Source of the DNA: Polycladospora coralii | Lineage (GTDB): Bacteria; Bacillota; Bacilli; Thermoactinomycetales; Thermoactinomycetaceae | Assembly: GCF_014773435.2 (NCBI RefSeq) | Contig: NZ_JACXAG020000001.1 | Location: forward strand, 124,001-188,000 | Direction: 5' to 3' | Length of the DNA stretch: 64,000 nucleotides | Shown here: one piece after another, positions 8,233 through 15,669 of the stretch | Position numbering within the stretch: the stretch's first letter is position 1 | How the letters are laid out: each line of letters opens with the position of its first letter | Made by a program: the position numbers and the translations under genes | The notes under the pieces: generated by a model | Databases searched by the model: none | Told to the model about the DNA's origin: nothing | Seen by the model: only the letters and a program-made list of their open reading frames with translations

Positions 8233-9729
8233 TTATAACATAAGATTAGCTACTATCATTTCGATACAAATAATCAAAACCGTCCCCAATCCTATCCATC
8301 CAATTTTATTTAGTAATTCATTTTGTTTTTCTGGAATTTCACCAATCGATGCCGTGAGTAAGATCCGGGATGGATTCGCCATAATTAAGTGGGACGAGCT
8401 TGTATTTTGGGCAAATGCAACCCAATTTGGAGATAATCCCAATTGATTGGCTGTTTGTACCTGCAGATTAATAAACATCGAATTTGATCCGGTATTACTC
8501 CCAGCTAAAAACCCTCCTAATCCTCCGATAAGCGGAGAAATATAGAAAAACATACCTCCGAATAATAAAGCTGCATTTACAGAAAGAATATGAATCATGC
8601 CTGATACGGACATCACTTCAGCCATGATGACAAAAAACAAGGTCGAGATAATAACAGGTGTCCATTGCCTAAAAGTTTTATGTAAACTGATTTTAATATG
8701 ATTACCTTCTATATTAAAAATGACAATCGTAAAGATACAGGCCAGAAAAAGAAAAAAACCTGGATTAAAGATAATCGGTAGTGTGTGCTGATACTCAGGT
8801 AACGCAATGACCAGATTATTAGTCGAAAAATTCTTATACCATGGGATAATACGTGAAGAGAGCAACAAAACGACAAGAAAGAGATAAGGGCTTAGCGCTT
8901 TAAATGGATGATGTGTAGCGCCGTCTCTCGTTACTGCTACTTGGCTTACAGATAACGGTTTTTTTTGGAAGAGTTGAATAAGAACAAGTTCTACTCCTAG
9001 TGCCACCATAGATCCAAATACACCAGCTAGCTCTACACTGATAAAATGTGAAAACGCCCATACAGATCCCCCTAAAGTGAGGGCGATAAAGAGAATTTCA
9101 AAAAATCTCCTTTTAATTCCCACCCATCCATCAGCAATAAAAGCAATGATGTACGAAAAATAGATAAAGGTTGGAATTGAAAGCAAAGCAGTACCTGCGC
9201 CCAATTCTTGTGCAGAAAGCCCCGCCAAATTAGCACCAATCACAGTTCCAGTTGCAAGTGAGCCCCACGGTACTGCACTTAAACTGACTAATGATATAAG
9301 AACAGCTTTATAAGGCTTGAATCCCAATGCGATTAGGATGGGCGCAATTACAATTGCAGCCAATCCAAATCCACTGGAAGACTCGATCAGTGGGGACAGA
9401 GCTACTGCCAAGATGAGTACTTGTCGTACTGGATCTTCAGTCGATTTTGCTACAAGTGCAGCAAAAGAGCGAATCACCCCTTCTTCATTCATGAGATTGA
9501 ATAATAGAATACCAAATAGTAACACGTACGCAACAATTGAAGTAGTAAGTAACCCCTTAATCACTGGGTAAGGAATGTCTATTAATAATAACTCGAATTC
9601 AGGTAAAATGAACGCTATGATGATACTGGCTACACAACCTACGATACCTGCACGTACTACCGATTGCTTCAAAACAAACAGCATAAGTAACACGATTAAA
9701 ATGGGTGAAATGGCTAGTATGACTTCCAA
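8233..9729 (-). CDS. lctP: L-lactate permease family transporter
   Basis: About 498 residues, nearly all hydrophobic with 12 or more membrane spans. It has the LctP-family features LIESSSGFG, SLVSLSAVPWGSLATG and GGFLAGSNTGSNSMF. It imports L-lactate or glycolate with protons. A TTG at 9729 follows AGGGGGAG by seven bases and is my chosen start; a further upstream ATG would add 20 residues with no ribosome site. It is divergent from the ATC-hydrolase-like gene, with a 22-bp palindrome between them, so a lactate- or redox-sensing repressor is likely. Confidence 0.85.
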   Translation of the reverse strand: MEVILAISPILIVLLMLFVLKQSVVRAGIVGCVASIIIAFILPEFELLLIDIPYPVIKGLLTTSIVAYVLLFGILLFNLMNEEGVIRSFAALVAKSTEDPVRQVLILAVALSPLIESSSGFGLAAIVIAPILIALGFKPYKAVLISLVSLSAVPWGSLATGTVIGANLAGLSAQELGAGTALLSIPTFIYFSYIIAFIADGWVGIKRRFFEILFIALTLGGSVWAFSHFISVELAGVFGSMVALGVELVLIQLFQKKPLSVSQVAVTRDGATHHPFKALSPYLFLVVLLLSSRIIPWYKNFSTNNLVIALPEYQHTLPIIFNPGFFLFLACIFTIVIFNIEGNHIKISLHKTFRQWTPVIISTLFFVIMAEVMSVSGMIHILSVNAALLFGGMFFYISPLIGGLGGFLAGSNTGSNSMFINLQVQTANQLGLSPNWVAFAQNTSSSHLIMANPSRILLTASIGEIPEKQNELLNKIGWIGLGTVLIICIEMIVANLML

Positions 9730-9816
9730 ATATTTGCTCCCCCTTTTTTGGATAATCAAAAACACTGAAAAACCTTTATAACTTATCAACTTACAAGGAT
9801 TAATGCTTTTTTAAAA

Positions 9817-9870
9817 GAATATACTTTTTTATCAAAAACTACAATACTTTTTTGATAAAAAAGTATATTC
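9817..9870. promoter_or_regulatory. 22-bp perfect palindrome, probable operator
   Basis: Bases 9817-9838 are exactly mirrored by 9849-9870 around a 10-nt spacer. The arms contain ATACTTTTTTATCAAAAA and its complement. It lies between lctP and the divergent gene, immediately upstream of a good -35 box. An operator for a dimeric regulator that controls both genes is the simplest reading. Confidence 0.65.
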
Positions 9871-9874
9871 AGTG

Positions 9875-9903
9875 TTGACTAAATAGACAATAGATAATAT
9901 ATT
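9875..9903 (+). promoter_or_regulatory. Sigma-A promoter for the 9937 gene
   Basis: TTGACT at 9875-9880, a 17-bp spacer and TATATT at 9898-9903, then the start codon at 9937. The -35 box begins four bases after the palindrome. Confidence 0.7.
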
Positions 9904-9936
9904 CAATATTGAGTATACAACTAAGGGGGTTTAGCT

Positions 9937-10560
9937 ATGTTGCTTGAATGGTATATGGAGAAAGCGCTGTTAAAAGGGGTGAAAAACAAATTAGGAAGAA
10001 AAACCGCTGAAGTCGTTAGTAGAGAGTATAAAAACATTGTGACAGAGAGCCAACATTGGGTTGTGGATCGTCCTACCCAATTTAATTTAGTATTTGTAGC
10101 CATGAGCCTAGCGCTCTACCGTGTAGTCCGTCTTCAGGAGACAAAAGAAGCGTTTGAAGACATACTCCGCTATGTCCTTTACCAACGTACACAACGCAAA
10201 AATCAAAAATGGATGCGTCTTTTCCTGAAAATAGACCCAAATCCCTTTAAGCGCATTGTCCTCATCTCCAAAAGCAAGCATGATAAGCATTATGGAAACA
10301 AACACTTTACACATGAAGTTACGGAGGATAATGCTCATTTTTTTATCCACCATGTAAAAAAATGTTTTTATTATAATTTTTTTACAGCCCATCACACCCC
10401 AGAATTAACAGCTATTTTTTGTGAAATGGACAATGTATGGGGAACGCTTATTGAAAATCACCCTAAAGTTCGATTTTCACGTCCACAGACGATTGCACAA
10501 GGAGATTCACACTGTGTTTTTATTCACGAAAATCTGACTATTTCAAAGAAACGTGCATGA
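9937..10560 (+). CDS. L-2-amino-thiazoline-4-carboxylate hydrolase family protein
   Basis: 207 residues. The C-terminal third, with FCEMDNVWG, then RPQTIAQGDSHCVF, matches the conserved block of the ATC-hydrolase family, with Cys residues at conserved places. The founding enzymes hydrolyse ATC during L-cysteine formation, but most members have no tested substrate. The start ATG follows AAGGGGGTTTAGCT. It is divergent from lctP and followed by a hairpin and a PadR gene. There is no membrane span or signal. Confidence 0.55.
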   Translation: MLLEWYMEKALLKGVKNKLGRKTAEVVSREYKNIVTESQHWVVDRPTQFNLVFVAMSLALYRVVRLQETKEAFEDILRYVLYQRTQRKNQKWMRLFLKIDPNPFKRIVLISKSKHDKHYGNKHFTHEVTEDNAHFFIHHVKKCFYYNFFTAHHTPELTAIFCEMDNVWGTLIENHPKVRFSRPQTIAQGDSHCVFIHENLTISKKRA

Positions 10561-10610
10561 AAGTGATTTTAAATGTAAAATATATCATATTAACCTTTGA
10601 AGTGGATTAC

Positions 10611-10640
10611 AACCAGGTGGAGAAGCTGCTCCATCTGGTT
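10611..10640. repeat. Hairpin with AGGTGGAG core
   Basis: A 12-bp stem with one G-U pair (10611-10622 with 10629-10640) and loop AAGCTG. No T-run. The same stem motif occurs at 3495, 23795 and 45286. Confidence 0.65.
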
Positions 10641-10665
10641 CACGATATAAGAGCGAGGTGATCAT

Positions 10666-11193
10666 TTGACGAAATTAATGGTATTAGGCTTCTTAATTCG
10701 CAATGCCATGTCGGGCTATGAAATCCAACAAATTGCTAACCATAGCGGGATGGAGAACTGGGCAAATGTCCTACCTGGTTCGATTTATCACGCCTTAAAA
10801 AAATTAGAGCAAGAGGGATTGATTCAGATCAAAGCTCATGAGCAAGTGGGCAACCGTTCCAAAGCCATTTATCAGATTACAGATAAAGGGAAAGAAACTT
10901 ACCATCAACTCCTCTTGCAGACTGCATCTGAAGTAAATGTTCTCTTTTCCAGTACATTTTACACGGCCTTGCTTTTTCTAAACGATTTGCCTGACGAAGA
11001 TGCGCGTGTTGCGATCTCTACACAACAAAAGCGTTTAGAAAAAAGCCTAGAAGAATTTTATCACATCCGCAAACAAAAAGAACGTCACTTACCCCCTAGA
11101 GGAGAAGCGACATTCGCACATATGGAAGCTCAACTTTTGAGCTACCAAAAATTGCTCCAACAAGTTCGTGACAGTTTAGAACAGAATAGCTAA
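10666..11193 (+). CDS. PadR family transcriptional regulator
   Basis: 175 residues. The winged-helix N-terminus runs through residues 1-85, with GYEIQQIA, PGSIYHALKKLEQEG and KAIYQITDKG, typical of PadR. The C-terminal part is helical and would form the dimer arm (Vir_act_alpha_C type). It starts at TTG, with GAGGTGAT upstream. PadR proteins usually repress a nearby transporter or stress gene; no obvious target adjoins it apart from the ATC-hydrolase-like gene upstream. Confidence 0.85.
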   Translation: MTKLMVLGFLIRNAMSGYEIQQIANHSGMENWANVLPGSIYHALKKLEQEGLIQIKAHEQVGNRSKAIYQITDKGKETYHQLLLQTASEVNVLFSSTFYTALLFLNDLPDEDARVAISTQQKRLEKSLEEFYHIRKQKERHLPPRGEATFAHMEAQLLSYQKLLQQVRDSLEQNS

Positions 11194-11210
11194 GTTCGCT
11201 ATTCTGTTCT
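11178..11210. terminator. Terminator between padR-like gene and aldehyde dehydrogenase gene
   Basis: A perfect 13-bp stem (11178-11190 with 11198-11210) overlapping the PadR stop codon. The T content on the plus side is moderate. Confidence 0.75.
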
Positions 11211-11213
11211 TAT

Positions 11214-12656
11214 TCACGAAGACAAGTGAGTACTACGCAACGAAATATATTTCGTTTCAACAAAGGCGTCTAATCCAATGCGCCCGCCTTCTCTACCTAT
11301 TCCTGACTCCTTATATCCTCCAAAAGGAGCCTGGGCAGCTGAAGGGGCGCCATCATTAATGCCTACAATTCCATATTCTAATGAATCGGATACACGAATC
11401 GCACGCCCAATATCATTTGTATATAAATAAGCAGCTAATCCAAATGGTGTATCATTTGCTTTTTGAACCGCTTCCTCATCCGAAGCGATCGTCTGAATCG
11501 AAACCACAGGTCCAAATGTTTCTTCATGTTGAATAAGCATGTCATCCGTTACATTTGTGAGAACGGTAGGTTCATAAAATAGTTCCCCCAGAGAACTACG
11601 CTTCCCACCAATGGTTAAGCTAGCTCCTTTCTCACAAGCATCTTCAATATGTTTTTCCACTTTAAGCACGGCGTCTTTATTGATGAGCGGTCCAATGTCT
11701 ACACCTTGATCTAAACCATTCCCTAATTTAAGTTGTGCTACTTTCTCTGTAAAAATCCTTATGAAATCAGTCGCTACTTTCTTTTGTACATAGATCCGAT
11801 TCGTACAAATACAAGTTTGTCCAGCATTTCGAAACTTGTTATGTACGACCTGCTCAGCTGCATCCGCTAAATCTGCATCATCCAATATGATCGAAGGTGC
11901 ATGTCCGCCCAGTTCCAGACTTAAATTCTTCATGGTATGAGAAGCTTTATTCATAATCTCTTTTCCGACTTCAGTTGATCCAGTAAATGTCACTTTTCTT
12001 ATCCGTGGATCTGATAGCATCACATCACCAATACTTTTAGATTCCGTTGTGGTTACAAGGTTTATTACGCCCTTAGGAACACCTGCATCTGCAAACAGTT
12101 CCACAATGCGACAAGCTGTGAGCGGGGTTAATGCTGCTGGTTTTATGATAACGGTACATCCCACCGCTAGTGCTGGCGCAATTTTACGGGTGATCATCGC
12201 AGCCGGGAAGTTCCAAGGTGTAATAGATGCTACGACACCAACGGGTTCTTTACGGACTAAGATGCGTTTGTCGATATGAGAGGCTGGTATAGTCTCTCCA
12301 TAGACGCGATAAGCTTCCTCACTATACCAACGCACAAAGTCAGCTGCATATTGGATTTCGCCACGTGCTTCTTGTAAGGATTTACCCTGTTCTTGCGTCA
12401 TAATTTGAGCCAATTCATCTTTGGCAGCGATCATCTTATCATATACATTTCTTAACAGCTCAGCTCGCTCTGACGCTACTTTTTTAGACCACATCGGAAA
12501 AGCTTCATAGGCAGCTTGAATCGCTTTATGAGTATCCGCTTCATCGGCATCTGCTACTTCTGCCAAACCGTCTTGTGTAGCTGGATTATATACGGTAAAA
12601 TATTTTCCACTTTCTGCTGATATCCATTCTCCATTAATATACAAGTCCTTTTTCAT
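11214..12656 (-). CDS. gabD: Succinate-semialdehyde dehydrogenase-type aldehyde dehydrogenase
   Basis: 480 residues. The NAD(P) site is TGSTEVGKEIM, the general base is in LELGGHAPSI and the nucleophile is in GQTCICTNRIYV. The family most like it is GabD/SSADH, which oxidises succinate semialdehyde to succinate. ATG 12656 follows GGGAAGGA. The gene starts two bases after the stop of the thiamine-diphosphate enzyme upstream, so the two are cotranscribed. That pairing supports succinate semialdehyde as substrate if the partner decarboxylates 2-oxoglutarate. Confidence 0.82.
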   Translation of the reverse strand: MKKDLYINGEWISAESGKYFTVYNPATQDGLAEVADADEADTHKAIQAAYEAFPMWSKKVASERAELLRNVYDKMIAAKDELAQIMTQEQGKSLQEARGEIQYAADFVRWYSEEAYRVYGETIPASHIDKRILVRKEPVGVVASITPWNFPAAMITRKIAPALAVGCTVIIKPAALTPLTACRIVELFADAGVPKGVINLVTTTESKSIGDVMLSDPRIRKVTFTGSTEVGKEIMNKASHTMKNLSLELGGHAPSIILDDADLADAAEQVVHNKFRNAGQTCICTNRIYVQKKVATDFIRIFTEKVAQLKLGNGLDQGVDIGPLINKDAVLKVEKHIEDACEKGASLTIGGKRSSLGELFYEPTVLTNVTDDMLIQHEETFGPVVSIQTIASDEEAVQKANDTPFGLAAYLYTNDIGRAIRVSDSLEYGIVGINDGAPSAAQAPFGGYKESGIGREGGRIGLDAFVETKYISLRSTHLSS

Positions 12657-12658
12657 TT

Positions 12659-14266
12659 CTATTCCTTCCCTTCGATTTGGTATTGAACCGGACAATCAAT
12701 TAAAACCGGCTTCTTCATCTTTATCGCTTGAAGTAACATAGGCTTTAAATCTAAGGCTTTATCAATTCTGAGTGCCTCTAACCCATATGCATGAGCTAAG
12801 TCTATGAGATCAGGGTTTTGAAAAGAAATATGATGTGCATGATGATGTTTCGTATACTGTTCCCACTCTATTAAGCCGTAACCTCCATCTCTCCATACCA
12901 TGATGATAATCGGAAGTTGTAGCCGAACTGCCGTTTCCAACTCTTGCACATTCATCTGAAATCCGCCATCTCCACAAACTGCAACGATCGGTCTCGATGG
13001 ATGAACCAACTGAGCGCCAATCGCTTGTGGCAATGCAGTCCCCATCGTTGCCAGTCCATTAGAAATAAAACAGGTATGCGGTTGGTGGACTGGAAACATG
13101 CGTCCAAGCCATAATTTATGAGCACCTACATCTGAAATGACAATCCCGTCTTCGGGTAAGGCATCTCGAAGCTCATATAAGATTTTGGAGGGAGTGAGTG
13201 GATATGATTGATTATGTTGAGCTTGCTCCCATTCACTACGAATTGCTTGTCGTGTTTGTTTGAATGTTTCGTCTATATTTTTTTTATTTTGATCAGTGAT
13301 CAACCCGATACGCTTTAAATTTTGTTTTAGACTTCCCGTAATCGTTGCTACAACAGGATAATGCTTATCGATCGCTGGTGAGTCATGATGAATATGGACA
13401 ATGGGTGTAGCCTTTTTATTCCATTTAGCAGGCGGATATTCAATGTAATCATATCCAACTGTGACAATCAAATCTGCATGTAGGAGTGCTTGATCTACGA
13501 TATCTTCTCCTTTCATTCCCACACTCATGACATGTAGTGGATGTGACCACGGTACAGCTCCTTTACCCATAAATGTTTCCACAACAGGTGCCTGAAAAGC
13601 TTCTGCAAATGTAATCATTTCCTGATGTGCATGATCTCGAATTACGCCATTGCCCACAAGCACAAGCGGACGTTCCGCCTTATTTATCTGTTCTACCACG
13701 CTTTGGATTGTATGATCATCTGCTTGTACCGTTGCTTGAATGGGTGGCCTATCTTCTGCCATACGCGTCACTTCCAATTCAGCTACATTTTCTGGTAATT
13801 CAAGAAATACCGCTCCTGGTTTTTCGGCTTTTGCCGTTTGTATAGCAGATTGTACAATCTCTTGTGCGGTTTCTGGTTCTCTAATCGTTTCACTCTTCTT
13901 CGTGACCGGCTTAAAAAGTGAAACTAAGTCAATATATTGATGTGCCTCTTGGTGCATTTTATTTGTATGTGTTTGCCCACTTATCGCAATTAAAGGAAAG
14001 GCATCGGCAGTTGCATTTGCAACCCCAGTCAACATATTGGTTGCTCCTGGCCCTAAAGTGGATAGACAAACTCCTACGGTGCCTGATAATTTCCCTACCA
14101 TACCAGCCATCATAGCAGCTGTTTGTTCATGCTTGGCGACGATAAATTCAATACTAGAGCGCTCTACTGCTTCTAAAAAATCAATATTTTCTTCACCTGG
14201 AACTCCAAAGATCCAGCGAACGCCCTCTTTCTCTAATTGTGAAATGATGACATCAGATACATTCAT
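12659..14266 (-). CDS. Acetolactate-synthase-like ThDP enzyme, possible 2-oxoglutarate decarboxylase
   Basis: 535 residues with the three domains of the IlvB/AlsS group. The N-terminal PYR domain has GVPGEENIDFLEAV and the catalytic Glu in AKHEQTAA. The C-terminal PP domain has GDGGFQMNVQEL, the ThDP-Mg motif. No small regulatory subunit gene follows; instead an SSADH-like gene does. In the cyanobacterium Synechococcus PCC 7002 a protein first annotated as acetolactate synthase, encoded beside SSADH, is a 2-oxoglutarate decarboxylase. The same order here makes that role likely, though acetolactate synthase is not excluded. Confidence 0.75.
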   Translation of the reverse strand: MNVSDVIISQLEKEGVRWIFGVPGEENIDFLEAVERSSIEFIVAKHEQTAAMMAGMVGKLSGTVGVCLSTLGPGATNMLTGVANATADAFPLIAISGQTHTNKMHQEAHQYIDLVSLFKPVTKKSETIREPETAQEIVQSAIQTAKAEKPGAVFLELPENVAELEVTRMAEDRPPIQATVQADDHTIQSVVEQINKAERPLVLVGNGVIRDHAHQEMITFAEAFQAPVVETFMGKGAVPWSHPLHVMSVGMKGEDIVDQALLHADLIVTVGYDYIEYPPAKWNKKATPIVHIHHDSPAIDKHYPVVATITGSLKQNLKRIGLITDQNKKNIDETFKQTRQAIRSEWEQAQHNQSYPLTPSKILYELRDALPEDGIVISDVGAHKLWLGRMFPVHQPHTCFISNGLATMGTALPQAIGAQLVHPSRPIVAVCGDGGFQMNVQELETAVRLQLPIIIMVWRDGGYGLIEWEQYTKHHHAHHISFQNPDLIDLAHAYGLEALRIDKALDLKPMLLQAIKMKKPVLIDCPVQYQIEGKE

Positions 14267-14413
14267 ATGATTACCCCTTTTTACAATTACGTTAGTTTAT
14301 TTTTACCCCACTCCAATCGAGTTAAACTTCTGATACCATCACAGGACATGCAGTTATTATTTATTATAATATTTTTTATATTCATACATACAAATTTACG
14401 AGGAGGTGATATG

Positions 14414-14569
14414 ATGCCGATTATACTATTTCAGATCGCATTAATTATCATTATTATTCATGCTGGCTATGTAGCATTTAAAAGCATTGAAAGTAAAGAT
14501 TGGGTAACGTTTGCCTATCAAATTGCGGTCGGATTCGCTGCTATATGGTTCTTTTTATATAACACCTAA
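14414..14569 (+). CDS. Small two-span membrane protein
   Basis: 51 residues from the second of two adjacent ATGs (14411 and 14414). The second is seven bases after GGAGG and better spaced. Two hydrophobic segments (IILFQIALIIIIIHAGYVAF and VTFAYQIAVGFAAIWFFLY) flank a short charged loop. I know no function for it. It ends at a strong terminator shared with nrdB. Confidence 0.6.
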   Translation: MPIILFQIALIIIIIHAGYVAFKSIESKDWVTFAYQIAVGFAAIWFFLYNT

Positions 14570-14570
14570 C

Positions 14571-14613
14571 ACAAGCAAGAGCCTCCTTCGATTTAGAGGA
14601 GGCTCTTGCTTGT
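14571..14613. terminator. Bidirectional terminator
   Basis: A perfect 17-bp stem (14571-14587 with 14597-14613) between the small membrane protein and the convergent nrdB gene; it touches the nrdB stop. Confidence 0.85.
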
Positions 14614-15647
14614 TATAGATCACCAAAATCGAGTGAGCTCGCTTTGGTATAGTTGGTTACTTTTTGTTCAAAAAAATCGGTTTTAGTCGCATTTAAGTTT
14701 GAAAATGACTCTACCCATTTCATAGGATGTGTCGTTACTTCAGGATATAAGATCTCTAATCCCAAACGACTTAATCGCTCATTTGCAATAAATTTAATAT
14801 ACTTCTCCAAAATTTCATTAGTAATACCTTGAATTTGGTTGTTTGTAATGTATTGTCCCCATTCGATCTCATGTTCCACTGCCGTGCGTGTCATTTCACG
14901 CAATTCTTCGGTCATTTCCGCAGTAAACATGGCGGGATTTTCATTTCTTAACTCTTTAATCATATTTTGGAAAAGCACAACATGCGTCAATTCATCTCTT
15001 TGAATATATTTAATGATCGTTGCAGTTGCCGTCATTTTTCCTAAGCGCGCAAGCGCATAAAAGAAAGAGAAACCACTATAAAAATAAAGAGACTCTAATA
15101 AGAAGTTAGCCATACACGATTTCACAAAGTTCACATCGTTTGGCTCATCCACAAACTGTTGATACAGATCTGCAATAAATCGATTACGCTTTAAAAGGTG
15201 TGTATCATGACGCCATTCATCATAGATATTTTCCCTAGTTTCGGGGGAACAAACACTATCTAAAATGTAACTGTACGACTGCGCATGGATTTCCTCTTGA
15301 AAAGTTTGGATGTTTAGTAAAGAATTCACCTCAGGTGCAGTCACATACTCATTGATATTAGGCAAATTTTCACCTTGTATGGAGTCAAGAAAATTTAAAA
15401 ATGAGATCGTTTTATCAAATGCTCGTCTCTCTTCTGCAGACAGATTTTGAAATTCCTTGGCATCGGATGCCAATGGAATTTCTTCTGGAATCCAAAAGTT
15501 ATTTAACATGGTTCGATAAAGCTTATGGGCCCAATCATACTTAATACGATTCCATTCACGCAAATTAGTCGTGTTCCCATTAATTAAACGTTGTGTTCCA
15601 CGTTGTCCATGTTCATTAAAAATCTTTTTTCTCTCTAGCTTAGCCAT
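14613..15647 (-). CDS. nrdB: Ribonucleoside-diphosphate reductase, beta subunit
   Basis: 344 residues of the ferritin-like R2 fold. The metal ligands are visible: Asp in FLDSIQ, Glu and His in EEIHAQSY, Glu in FLLESLYF and Glu/His in RDELTHVV. The Tyr four residues after that first His is the expected radical site. It generates the radical used by NrdA to reduce ribonucleotides. ATG 15647 follows AAAGGAGATCTAAC. It is 22 bases after nrdA in the same operon. No nrdI gene accompanies it, which points to class Ia rather than Ib. Confidence 0.92.
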   Translation of the reverse strand: MAKLERKKIFNEHGQRGTQRLINGNTTNLREWNRIKYDWAHKLYRTMLNNFWIPEEIPLASDAKEFQNLSAEERRAFDKTISFLNFLDSIQGENLPNINEYVTAPEVNSLLNIQTFQEEIHAQSYSYILDSVCSPETRENIYDEWRHDTHLLKRNRFIADLYQQFVDEPNDVNFVKSCMANFLLESLYFYSGFSFFYALARLGKMTATATIIKYIQRDELTHVVLFQNMIKELRNENPAMFTAEMTEELREMTRTAVEHEIEWGQYITNNQIQGITNEILEKYIKFIANERLSRLGLEILYPEVTTHPMKWVESFSNLNATKTDFFEQKVTNYTKASSLDFGDL

Positions 15648-15669
15648 GTTAGATCTCCTTTAGCAAAAA

